From contig JBFLYK010000092.1 in NCBI GenBank assembly GCA_040756995.1, positions 1 through 12,800 on the forward strand: 12,800 nt of DNA, given 5' to 3'. Below the pieces are notes generated by a model. That model had not been told where the DNA came from. It searched no databases and worked only from the letters and a program-made list of their open reading frames with translations. Made by a program: the position numbers and the translations under genes. Source of the DNA: BP-133 sp040756995. GTDB lineage: Bacteria > Actinomycetota > Acidimicrobiia > IMCC26256 > BP-133. Of the stretch, positions 6,761-12,798 are shown piece after piece. How positions within the stretch are numbered: position 1 is the stretch's first letter; every line of letters begins with the position of its first letter.

Positions 6761-6794
6761 GGCTGTCACCTCCCCCGGTGGTTGCTGGCGGCCG

Positions 6795-6800
6795 ACTGTA
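6795..6800 (-). promoter_or_regulatory. Candidate -10 element for the binding-protein transcript
   Basis: Minus-strand TACAGT fits TANNNT. Transcription would start near 6788, about 12 bases before the strong ribosome site at 6769-6776. No good -35 is seen at the proper spacing, so activation by a regulator, or a chance match, are both possible. The 12-base tandem repeat at 6832-6855 would sit about 45-67 bases upstream of this start. Confidence 0.25.
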
Positions 6801-6831
6801 GGTCCGCTCCCGGGGAGAAGTCCTCCGTAAG

Positions 6832-6855
6832 TGTTACGGGTTCTGCTACGGGTTC
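6832..6855. repeat. Two tandem 12-base repeats, candidate regulator site
   Basis: TGTTACGGGTTC is followed directly by TGCTACGGGTTC, 11 of 12 bases identical. A period of 12 places the copies on roughly the same face of the helix. The location between the two transcription units, upstream of a candidate -10, suggests an operator, but no regulator is known. Confidence 0.4.
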
Positions 6856-7135
6856 GTGGCCGATGATGAGCGACCGGCTTGGCGTCATGTCGCGTCGCCT
6901 TCCCCACGGCGACGATCCCTCGAACTCGACGACCTGGTGCCGGTAGCGGTCGAGTCGAGGAGGTAGCAGCCTTCGAATCGATGCTGGGCCTGATTGAGTA
7001 CGGCGCGAGCCATGGTTGCCGTGCTGTCGCACGCAGTTTGCGGCTGCATGAACCCCAGGGTTAACGAAAGGGCGTCATGCTGGGCGACCAGCTACAGACT
7101 GCTGAGTGTCGCGAGTCATACCTCGTTCCAATAAA
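6856..7135. other. Non-coding interval between the binding-protein and TatA units
   Basis: No gene is supported. The interval holds a 7-bp hairpin (CGTCGCC 6893-6899, GGCGACG 6908-6914, 8-base loop) and an imperfect dyad built on CTCGAC/GTCGAG between about 6925 and 6960. A minus-strand open frame runs through it but has no ribosome site or protein-like character. It may carry upstream control sequence for the binding-protein unit. Confidence 0.35.
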
Positions 7136-7164
7136 GCGCTGGAGGCTCACCGAGCCCCCAGCGC
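7136..7164 (-). terminator. Strong rho-independent terminator closing the hydroxylase/TatA unit
   Basis: Outer arms GCGCTGG (7136-7142) and CCAGCGC (7158-7164) and inner arms GGCTC (7144-7148) and GAGCC (7152-7156) form a 12-bp stem with one A-C mismatch and a 3-base loop. On the minus strand it is followed by TTTATT, a short U-tract, and it lies about 38 bases after the stop of the small secreted peptide gene. These are the marks of an intrinsic terminator for leftward transcription. Confidence 0.75.
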
Positions 7165-7201
7165 ACAAGAGAAACTATCGCTGTTGAACGCCGGATACGG
7201 G

Positions 7202-7390
7202 TCAGCCCACCGAGGGTCCACCGGCCCCCCGCCCGCAGAGCAGCGCCTGGGTGTGCGGCGGGTAGGCGGCGAGACAGGCCTCCTCGGGGAGAACCCCGTC
7301 GGCGTTGGTGCCCGGAGCGGCGAATGCGCCGGTGGCAGGGACGACGAGTGTGGTGGTAGCGGCGAACAGTACTGCGAAGCGCTTCAGCAT
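7202..7390 (-). CDS. Small secreted peptide
   Basis: A 62-residue protein with a Sec signal peptide: MLKRFAVLFAATTTLVVPAT then GAFA, with cleavage likely after AFA, leaving a mature peptide of about 38 residues. The mature part is acidic/neutral with two cysteines (EEACLAAYPP and ALLCGRG) that could form one disulfide, and ends Gly-rich. The ATG at 7390 has AAGGAG 8 bases upstream. It overlaps the end of the tatA-like gene by 7 bases, so the two are co-translated, and the terminator at 7136-7164 follows. No family is recognised. As it is encoded with a Tat component and a Tat-exported enzyme, it may act in the same extracytoplasmic compartment; this is inference from position only. Confidence 0.7.
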   Translation of the reverse strand: MLKRFAVLFAATTTLVVPATGAFAAPGTNADGVLPEEACLAAYPPHTQALLCGRGAGGPSVG

Positions 7391-7578
7391 TGCCCAGCTC
7401 CTTGCTTGGTCGAGGGTGACGGTGATGGTTGGTCGAGACTGTCGATCGCCGTCGTCGCGTGCTTGAACTCCTTGGCGGATTCGCCCATGCTCCGGGCGAG
7501 CTTGGGCAGGCGAGCCGCGCCGAAGAGCAGCATGAAGATCGCGAGGACGACGAGAAGTTCGGCCGGTCCGAGATTCAA
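7384..7578 (-). CDS. tatA: TatA/E-type twin-arginine translocase subunit
   Basis: A 64-residue protein of classic TatA architecture: short N-terminal part with the polar Glu in 'GPAELLVVL' (Glu7), one transmembrane helix (LLVVLAIFMLLFG), the FG hinge, then an amphipathic helix 'AARLPKLARSMGESAKEFKH' and a short Ser/Pro-rich tail. TatA oligomers form the pore through which the Tat system exports folded, cofactor-loaded proteins. The start is TTG 7578, with AAAGGG 8 bases upstream. The gene lies 102 bases after the [2Fe-2S] subunit and overlaps the small secreted peptide gene by 7 bases. The tail is shorter than in housekeeping TatA proteins. Its position next to a Tat-signal-bearing enzyme suggests a dedicated export component; tatB and tatC are not in the window. 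Confidence 0.9.
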   Translation of the reverse strand: MNLGPAELLVVLAIFMLLFGAARLPKLARSMGESAKEFKHATTAIDSLDQPSPSPSTKQGAGQC

Positions 7579-7605
7579 GGCTTCAGCCCTTTCGGTCCGC
7601 TGACG

Positions 7606-7650
7606 GCCGGTGCGCCGCCCGGGGTGGAACCCCCGAAGCGGCGCACCGGC
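7606..7650 (-). terminator. 13-bp perfect hairpin between the hydroxylase genes and tatA
   Basis: GCCGGTGCGCCGC (7606-7618) pairs perfectly with GCGGCGCACCGGC (7638-7650), and the 19-base loop contains an inner GGGG/CCCC pair. It lies about 30 bases after the small-subunit stop and about 28 bases before tatA. There is no U-tract on the minus strand, so it may attenuate readthrough or protect the 3' end of the hydroxylase mRNA, lowering tatA expression relative to the enzyme. Confidence 0.55.
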
Positions 7651-7680
7651 TCACATTCTGGTTGTTCGCTTGTGTGCGCC

Positions 7681-8142
7681 CTACTTGCCGGCGGCGACTT
7701 GCTTGATGGCGGAGCGGATGCGGAAGTACGTCCCGCAGCGGCACAGGTTTCCGCCCATCGCTTCGTCGATGTCGGCGTCGGTCGGGTGCGGGTTGTTGTT
7801 GAGCAGGGACACGGCCTGCATGATCTGGCCGGCCTGGCAGTAGCCGCACTGCGCCACGTCGTTGTCGATCCAGGCCTGCTGAACGGGGTGGAGCTGCCCA
7901 CCCTGGGCCAGACCGTCGATGGTCGTGACGTTCTTGCCCTGGATCGAGCTGACCGGCGTGATGCAGGTCCGCTGGGCCTTGCCGTTGATGTGGCTGGTGC
8001 AGGCACCGCAGAGGCCCATGCCACAGCCGAACTTCAGGCCCTTGACGTCGAGACGGTCACGCAGGACCCAGAGGAGCTCCTCGTCGTTGTCGGCGTCGAC
8101 CGAAACCGGGTTGCCATTGAGATTGAAGGTAATTGTGGGCAT
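7681..8142 (-). CDS. [2Fe-2S] subunit of a molybdopterin hydroxylase (IorA-like)
   Basis: A 153-residue xanthine-dehydrogenase-family small subunit. Residues 1-75 are the plant-type ferredoxin domain with ligands Cys40, Cys45, Cys48 and Cys60 (CGMGLCGAC then C). The C-terminal helical domain holds the second [2Fe-2S] site: Cys99 and Cys102 (CGYC), Cys134 and Cys136 (CRC). All eight ligands are present, so it should be functional in passing electrons from the molybdenum site to an outside acceptor. The start ATG 8142 begins the conserved MPTITFNLNG strand; the frame stays open upstream only because it shadows the large-subunit gene. It lies 5 bases after the large-subunit stop. It has no signal peptide, so it would be exported with the Tat-signal large subunit as a folded complex. 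The usual two-subunit IorAB layout is complete; no flavin subunit is present. Confidence 0.95.
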   Translation of the reverse strand: MPTITFNLNGNPVSVDADNDEELLWVLRDRLDVKGLKFGCGMGLCGACTSHINGKAQRTCITPVSSIQGKNVTTIDGLAQGGQLHPVQQAWIDNDVAQCGYCQAGQIMQAVSLLNNNPHPTDADIDEAMGGNLCRCGTYFRIRSAIKQVAAGK

Positions 8143-8147
8143 GGCGA

Positions 8148-10340
8148 TCAGGCTCCGTACTCGTTGAGCGGGAAGTTCCGCACCTGCTTGCCTGTGGCTC
8201 GAGCCCAGGCGTTGGCGGCGGCGGCGGAGGCGGCCGGGACACCCAGCTCGCCGATGCCACCGGGCAGGACGTTGGAGTTGGGCAGGATCTCGACGGCCAT
8301 CGTCGGGGCGGAGTCGAACATGCGGGTCCACTTGTAGTCGTGGAAGTTCGATTCGCGGGTGGCCCCGTTGTCGACGTGGAGCCCCGCCCGGAAGACCACG
8401 CCGAAGCCGTCGTGGGCCTGACCCAACAGGGACGAGGCTGTCCCGGTCGGGTTGACGCAGTACCCGTTGTCGACCGCGATGTAGCACTCCGTCATGCGCG
8501 GCTCTCTGCCCCGCGTGTCGATCGTCATGATGTAGGCGGCGACCGACTTGTACTCGTCGTGCAGGCCGATGCCCTGCGCCACGCCGGCCGGGAGTTGCTT
8601 GCCCCAGTTGGCCATCTCGCCGACCTTGGTCAGCACCGCCTGGTGCCGCGGGGTGTCGGCCAGGGCGATCCGGAACTCCAGCTCGTCCTTGCCGAGGCTC
8701 CGGGCGATCTCGTCCAGGAGGATCTCGTCGACCGTGTGGACCTGACCGGAGTAGACGACCCGCCACGCCGCCGTCGGCTTGGCCAGCAGCTTCTGCTTCA
8801 GGTTGTAGACCGTCGGGCCCGTCTTGTAGGGCATCTTCTGGGTCTGGGCCCAGAAGGTCTGGCACGCCCCTTCGTTGTTGTACTCGGTCACGAGCCCGAT
8901 GGCGATGTCGCCGAGGCCGTGCCGCAGGTCCATCTCCGGGCAGGCCATGTTGTGCTGCCAAGCGACGACGTCGCCGTTGGCAATCGCGGCCTTGACCTTG
9001 TGGATGGAGACGGGGCGGGTTCGGCCGTGCTTGATGCCTTCCTCCCGCATCCACTGCATCTTGATCGGCTTGCCGAGCCGCTGCGACACCTGGGCGGCCT
9101 GGACGTCCTGGTCGTGGAACAGGTGACGCCCGAACGCCCCACCGGCCGGCACGACGTGGTAGAGGATCTGCTCGACCTTCATGCCCAGTGTTTCCGCCAG
9201 CTGCCGCTGGAGCGTCGGCGCCACCTGGGCGCCGCCCCAGCCCTCGTAGCCCTCGGCCGTCACCGTGCAGGCCGAGCTGTTCTCCTCCATGGGGGCATGC
9301 GGCACGTAGGGCCACCGGAACGTGGCCTCGACCCCCTCACCGGGCACGGCCACCTTGTCGATGATGCCATTGAGCAGGTCATCGATCTGGGCGTCCGACA
9401 GCTGGTCCATCGGGCCGTTGCTCCACTTGATCTTGAGCGCGTTCTTGGCCTTCTTGGCGATCCCGAAGGTCTCGGCGGTGACCGCCACGGCCTCTGGGAT
9501 CAGGTAGTCGGGCATACCCGGAACGTGGGTGACGGCGATGAAGCCCGGGATCTTCTTGGCTTCCGAGTCGTCGATCGACACCACAGAGGCGCCGTGGGTC
9601 GCGGCCATGGCCACGACGGTGGGGAGGAACTCCTTCGACGAGTGGTAGTCGAGGGGGTAGGGGAACTTGCCCTGGACGATCTTGTCGATGTCGTGCTTGA
9701 CCCGGGGCTTCCCGATGACCTTGAACTCGCTGGCCTTCTTCGGCGCCGCCGCCTTGGCGTTGGTCAGCTGGGCGGCCCGGGAGCTGAGCTCGCCGTAGCC
9801 GACCTTGCGGCCATCGCGGGCGACGACGTAACCGTCCTCGGTGCGGAGCTGGGCGACCGGGACACCGAGCCGCTCGGAGCCCGCGGCCATGAGCTGGCCC
9901 CGCATCCGGGCGCCGACGACGCGGACCGGGTCCCACAGCACCCGCACGTTGTGGGAGCCACCAGTGATCTGGGCCGCGTTCCACTTCTGGTCGGCCTTGC
10001 CGAGCTTCGGCTCCACCTTCTCGTAGGGCACATCGAGGTGGTCGGCCACCATGATGGCGAAGGCACCGATGATGCCCTGCCCGATGTCCATCTTGGGGAG
10101 CTCGGCGTAGACCGTGCCGTCCGGCCGGACCTCGACCAGCAGGTCGTAGATCGTCGGCTGCTGGGTCAGGATGAACGTGTCTGTGAAGTCCGCCGCGTCC
10201 GGGACCTCGTCCGTCGCCACCGGGAAGGCATTCGCGCCGTCGGCCAGCCCCAGGCGGGCGGCGACCGCCAGGGTCGGCCCGGCGATCAGGAAGCCCTTCA
10301 GGACTGTTCGACGCTCGATAAGCGTGTCAAAAGGTGACAT
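8148..10340 (-). CDS. Tat-exported molybdopterin-binding hydroxylase large subunit (IorB-like)
   Basis: A 730-residue xanthine-oxidase-family molybdenum subunit of the isoquinoline 1-oxidoreductase beta type. The start ATG 10340 has GGAG 8 bases upstream; an in-frame start at 10376 would lie in the leader. A twin-arginine signal occupies about residues 1-38: ERRTVLKGFLIAGPTLAVAA with Arg10-Arg11 and a likely cleavage after ANA, so it is exported folded. Cofactor-binding motifs follow in family order: MDIGQG (84-89), TGGSHNVR (126-133), PHAPME (347-352), AGGAFGRH (399-406), and a C-terminal GGIGE (694-698) whose Glu698 is the expected catalytic base. These enzymes hydroxylate N-heterocycles or aldehydes with water and carry molybdopterin cytosine dinucleotide. 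The real substrate cannot be inferred. Cofactor maturation and cytochrome partners are not in the window. It leads an operon with the [2Fe-2S] subunit and, past a hairpin, tatA. Confidence 0.95.
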   Translation of the reverse strand: MSPFDTLIERRTVLKGFLIAGPTLAVAARLGLADGANAFPVATDEVPDAADFTDTFILTQQPTIYDLLVEVRPDGTVYAELPKMDIGQGIIGAFAIMVADHLDVPYEKVEPKLGKADQKWNAAQITGGSHNVRVLWDPVRVVGARMRGQLMAAGSERLGVPVAQLRTEDGYVVARDGRKVGYGELSSRAAQLTNAKAAAPKKASEFKVIGKPRVKHDIDKIVQGKFPYPLDYHSSKEFLPTVVAMAATHGASVVSIDDSEAKKIPGFIAVTHVPGMPDYLIPEAVAVTAETFGIAKKAKNALKIKWSNGPMDQLSDAQIDDLLNGIIDKVAVPGEGVEATFRWPYVPHAPMEENSSACTVTAEGYEGWGGAQVAPTLQRQLAETLGMKVEQILYHVVPAGGAFGRHLFHDQDVQAAQVSQRLGKPIKMQWMREEGIKHGRTRPVSIHKVKAAIANGDVVAWQHNMACPEMDLRHGLGDIAIGLVTEYNNEGACQTFWAQTQKMPYKTGPTVYNLKQKLLAKPTAAWRVVYSGQVHTVDEILLDEIARSLGKDELEFRIALADTPRHQAVLTKVGEMANWGKQLPAGVAQGIGLHDEYKSVAAYIMTIDTRGREPRMTECYIAVDNGYCVNPTGTASSLLGQAHDGFGVVFRAGLHVDNGATRESNFHDYKWTRMFDSAPTMAVEILPNSNVLPGGIGELGVPAASAAAANAWARATGKQVRNFPLNEYGA

Positions 10341-10400
10341 ACAGGCTTCTCCCTGTGAAGTGATTCGTTGGGCCAATCGCCTTGACGAACCAGTCGACCC

Positions 10401-10428
10401 ATCGTAGGGTCAACTAGTCTCAGGGCAA
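10401..10428 (-). promoter_or_regulatory. Promoter of the molybdo-hydroxylase operon
   Basis: On the minus strand TTGCCC (10423-10428) is separated by 16 bases from TACGAT (10401-10406), a fair sigma70-type pair. Transcription would start near 10395, giving a leader of about 55 bases before the large-subunit ATG. The direct repeats at 10411-10433 overlap the -35 and the spacer. Confidence 0.5.
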
Positions 10429-10433
10429 CTAGT
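10411..10433. promoter_or_regulatory. Direct-repeat operator overlapping the hydroxylase promoter
   Basis: CAACTAGT occurs at 10411-10418 and again at 10426-10433, spaced 15 bases, each preceded by AGGG or AGGGT. Each copy contains the palindrome ACTAGT, and the second extends to AACTAGTT. One copy covers the spacer and one the -35, so a bound protein would block RNA polymerase. This looks like a repressor operator of TetR or similar type, but the regulator is not identified. Confidence 0.5.
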
Positions 10434-10499
10434 TAGGTACTGGCTGGTCAGTCTCCAGCACTCGTTGGTTCAATGGGTTGTGGTGCAGCCTGCTCGCCG

Positions 10500-10515
10500 C
10501 CCAAGGTAACTTGGG
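10500..10515. promoter_or_regulatory. 16-base dyad CCCAAG-GTAA-CTTGGG
   Basis: A perfect 6-bp inverted repeat with a 4-base centre, about 75 bases upstream of the hydroxylase -35. The dyad could bind a dimeric regulator; it has no matching known consensus that I recall. Confidence 0.35.
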
Positions 10516-10527
10516 TAAGTGCTGATG

Positions 10528-10541
10528 GTGAGCGTGCTCAC
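10528..10541. promoter_or_regulatory. Crp/Fnr-type dyad GTGA-N6-TCAC
   Basis: GTGAGCGTGCTCAC has the Crp core half-sites GTGA and TCAC with the canonical 6-base spacer, and the dyad is perfect for six bases each side. The centre is about 140 bases upstream of the proposed hydroxylase transcription start, far for a class I activator site. A Crp/Fnr-family gene, now broken, is in the same window at 11681-12408. Confidence 0.4.
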
Positions 10542-10656
10542 GATCCGTCACTCGCCCGATTGGGCGGCTATCGGAGGGGGACCGGATGACCTTTCGATCA
10601 CCTCCCCGTGACCCACTGACGCTACGACGAGCGCACGATAAGCCCGGCCCCCCGGA

Positions 10657-10702
10657 CTGGTCTCGTGTCGGTGAGACCAGCACACAGGCCCTCTTCAGGG
10701 CC
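10657..10702. other. Two consecutive perfect hairpins
   Basis: CTGGTCTC (10657-10664) pairs with GAGACCAG (10673-10680) across an 8-base loop; six bases later GGCCCT (10687-10692) pairs with AGGGCC (10697-10702) across the loop CTTC. Neither is followed by a U-tract. They may be a structured RNA, an attenuating pair or a recombination relic. Confidence 0.4.
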
Positions 10703-11204
10703 ATTGGGACAAAGATACCTCGAATCGCCCCCAGATATGCAACAGAAATCTTTCGGGCGTCCGAGAAATCTTGACCAGATCATGGACCTTGAAGTCTCTC
10801 CGCAGTCGTGTAGGCTGATGACGGCCGCCCGGTTTCCGCACGCCGCCATTCTCTCCGAGGCGGGGCCGCTCCAGGTGTTGAGCGCTGGCGTCAGAAGCGC
10901 CGCGTCGCGATCGGGTGGCGATGCGACCGGACCACGGTCCAGGCGTTCGGACGAGGCCGGAACCAAAGGCTCTGGCCTCGGAACTCCGCTGATGCTTTCG
11001 AGTCCACTCTTCGGTAGAAGCCGTTGAAGGCCGTCCGAGCCCTCCTTGGCGGCCAAGCCGCCAACGCCGGGCCGTAGCGGTACGCAGAGTTCGATTGCGC
11101 CCGTCCCCACGGGCAGCAGTTGGTGGTCGGTGATGCCTCTGAGATGGGCCCGGGGCGGCGGCGCCGGAATTCGGCCAGAAATGCACGATTTAGGAAAAAT
11201 AGCT

Positions 11205-11219
11205 GATTTGCGACAAATC
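11205..11219. other. Dyad GATTTG-CGA-CAAATC in a low-GC patch
   Basis: A perfect 6-bp inverted repeat with a 3-base centre, in sequence that is much richer in A and T than the genes around it. No gene follows closely on either strand, so its role is unclear; a protein-binding site is possible. Confidence 0.3.
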
Positions 11220-11680
11220 TGGATTGTGTGGTCTCGAACAATCTCTACCCGCTCAAGTCCGTGGTGCGCTATGTTTGTCTGTGGTCCCGATCCGAGCCCT
11301 CCTGAGCGCTAGTCCGTGGCGTTTCTTGGCTCGGCTTGAAGGCCATTCTGGGCTTCCTCCAAGCTCATAACTCGGCTGGTGGCGGGTGTCGCCGGTGTGG
11401 TGGCGCTCGTCATCAGGCCGAGTGGATCCGGGGTTGGCTGCCGAGTCGGTGAGAGTGACGGCCATCTGGTCTTTGCCGGTCCGGCCGACGGCGTTCCCCC
11501 TGGAGCTGACGACAGGCTCGCCGTCCGCGCGGCCGGGTGTCGATCCAGCGGGTCGTTGACGACGGTGGGCGGAGGATGGGTCGGCGGGGTTTGTGTTCGA
11601 ACGGGTCGTTCGGCAGCGGCGTCATTCTTGACAAGGGCGGATCGGATGGGGCCCCCTCATTGACCAGCGACTCCCTCCGC

Positions 11681-12408
11681 TCACCTCACCGTCGTACTCC
11701 CTCCGTCCGGAGCGTCGGGAACCTGTGCCCCTTGGCCGGGGACCAGCGCGAGGGCGGCTTCGTCGAGAATCTCCACCTGGCTGTACCGGAGCCGCACCAG
11801 GTTCTGTTCTTCAAGCTGCCTGAGGACCCGGTTGACGCTGGACCAGCTCACGCCGATGAGTTCGGCGGAGGTGCGTCTGGTTGAGGCTCACCACGCCCCG
11901 AACGGCCCCGCGGATGAGCACGGAGGCCATCTGGGCCTCAGATGTCACCGGCGAGGAGTTCGGTCAGTCGGGTCTGGTAGCTGATCAACCGGCAGGCGAG
12001 CGAGTTCAGCCATCGCAGCGCGAGGCGGGATCGCTGCTCGAGGACGTGATGGAACTCGACTGAGTCGATCGAGAGAACCATGGTGTCTTCCAGGGCGACG
12101 CCGTCAAAGGGTGCGGTCATCTGGAGAAAGACTCCGATGTCGCCCAGGACGTCGCCAGAACGCAAGATGTGAAGATCGATCCGCCGGCCTTTGAGGTGAC
12201 GCGAGAGGGCGATCGCACCGTGGTGCACGATGCCGATGCGAGTCTGCGCATCCCCGACCCGAAAGATGGTCTCCCCGGCTGGGTAGTGCTCCTCACGAAG
12301 CGACGCGGCGAGTGCGGCGATGTCATCGGGGTCGAGCGGGGCCAACTCGGGTTGGCCTAGCATTTGGGCGACCCACTCGGCGTGCCGCTCCGCCTGATCT
12401 TCTACCAT
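11681..12408 (-). pseudogene. Crp/Fnr-family regulator broken by two frameshifts
   Basis: The first frame starts at ATG 12408 (GGGAG 7 bases upstream) and gives 156 residues: a cyclic-nucleotide-type sensor barrel (YPAGETIFRVGDAQTRIGIV, HILRSGDVLGDIGVFLQMTA) and the dimer helix (RWLNSLACRLISYQTRLTEL), then a stop at 11938-11940. Shifting +1 there gives MASVLIRGAVRGVVSLNQ (from 11930), and a second +1 shift near 11872 gives the winged helix-turn-helix TSAELIGVSWSSVNRVLRQL followed by EEQNLVRLRYSQVEILD, ending with TGA at 11681-11683. Together the parts make a normal regulator of about 240 residues, and the total length (728 bases) equals 242 codons plus 2, as expected after two single-base insertions. 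The truncated product would lack its DNA-binding domain. The ligand is unknown. Sequencing error is the main alternative to true decay. Confidence 0.8.
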
Positions 12409-12666
12409 CACCGGTCTCCCCTGCCTGCTCGGACTTGGGGGCTACGGACGGAGCTACGAAATCCATGCCGTTACCCCGGTCCCGGTAGGCCTTCGGTGGG
12501 CGACGCCCGACCATGACGGGTGTGCCTCGCCCGAAAGCAGCGTCGATGGAGACGGAATGGCACCGGCAAGAAACGCCCGGCCCTCACCGGCGATCCTCCC
12601 ACTCCCAGCCCCCAAACTGCTCATCGACCCACGGGCCGGGTCGGCCACAAGGATATCCAATTTGAA
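12409..12666. other. Upstream region of the crp-like gene
   Basis: No gene is supported. A minus-strand frame (12454-12660) beginning at a TTG has partly protein-like sequence (ADPARGSMSSLGAGSGRIAG) but no ribosome site. No convincing promoter hexamers were found; regulation of the regulator would have to lie here. Confidence 0.3.
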
Positions 12667-12798
12667 CTATATGTCTAACGGGGCTTCGCCCCAGCCCGAC
12701 GAGTCGTGTGTGTGATGGTTCGGTTGGTCGTGGTGCCGGGGGTGCCATGCCCTCCAGTCGGCGTCAAGAGCCTCCGCTTCGCTCCGGTCCCTCCGGGA
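12667..12798 (-). CDS. C-terminal tail of an unidentified protein (start beyond window)
   Basis: Reading leftward from the window edge, one frame gives 43 residues, SRRDRSEAEALDADWRAWHP then a His-rich stretch HHDQPNHHTHDSSGWGEAPL, and stops with TAG at 12667-12669. It has a plausible mix of charged and aromatic residues, better than the other two frames, one of which is Thr/Arg-rich and also open. The hairpin GGGGC-TTC-GCCCC (12680-12692) lies inside the last codons. The family is not recognised; actinobacterial HNH-endonuclease-like proteins often end in similar variable tails, but that is only a guess. Confidence 0.35.
   Translation of the reverse strand, partial: SRRDRSEAEALDADWRAWHPRHHDQPNHHTHDSSGWGEAPLDI

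Larger units (their letters stand above)
10341..11680. other. 1.3-kb interval without a supported gene
   Basis: Apart from the promoter, operator and dyads above, no open frame here combines a ribosome site, coding-like codon use and recognisable sequence. The parts around 10700-10830 and 11170-11260 are visibly poorer in GC than the genes. A plus-strand frame at 10586-10774 (62 codons) has GGAGG 8 bases before its ATG, but its codon use is not like the neighbours. A minus-strand Pro/Thr-rich frame ending with TAG at 11309-11311 has no start codon. The interval may be a site of past insertion and gene loss; no inverted-repeat ends of a mobile element were seen. Confidence 0.4.

Noticed and set aside
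8143..9315. Upstream in-frame extension of the [2Fe-2S] subunit to 544 codons
   Set aside because: The extension is Arg/Gly-rich shadow of the large-subunit gene, and the conserved ferredoxin domain begins exactly at ATG 8142.
8133..10337. 734-codon plus-strand frame opposite the hydroxylase large subunit
   Set aside because: The minus frame has all cofactor motifs and a Tat signal; the plus frame is compositional shadow.
10586..10774. 62-codon plus-strand ORF with GGAGG 8 bases before its ATG
   Set aside because: The product is not recognisable, codon use differs from neighbours and two hairpins lie inside it; kept only as a remark on the interval.
10622..11241. Three overlapping minus-strand open frames of 116-163 codons
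   Set aside because: None has a ribosome site, domain or coding-like codon pattern, and they overlap one another in different frames.
11920..11945. Programmed +1 frameshift in the crp-like gene
   Set aside because: A second, independent +1 shift about 60 bases later is also required and has no stop or slippery context, so mutation or sequencing error is simpler.
12454..12660. 68-codon minus-strand frame upstream of the crp-like gene
   Set aside because: It starts at a TTG without a ribosome site and has no recognisable domain.
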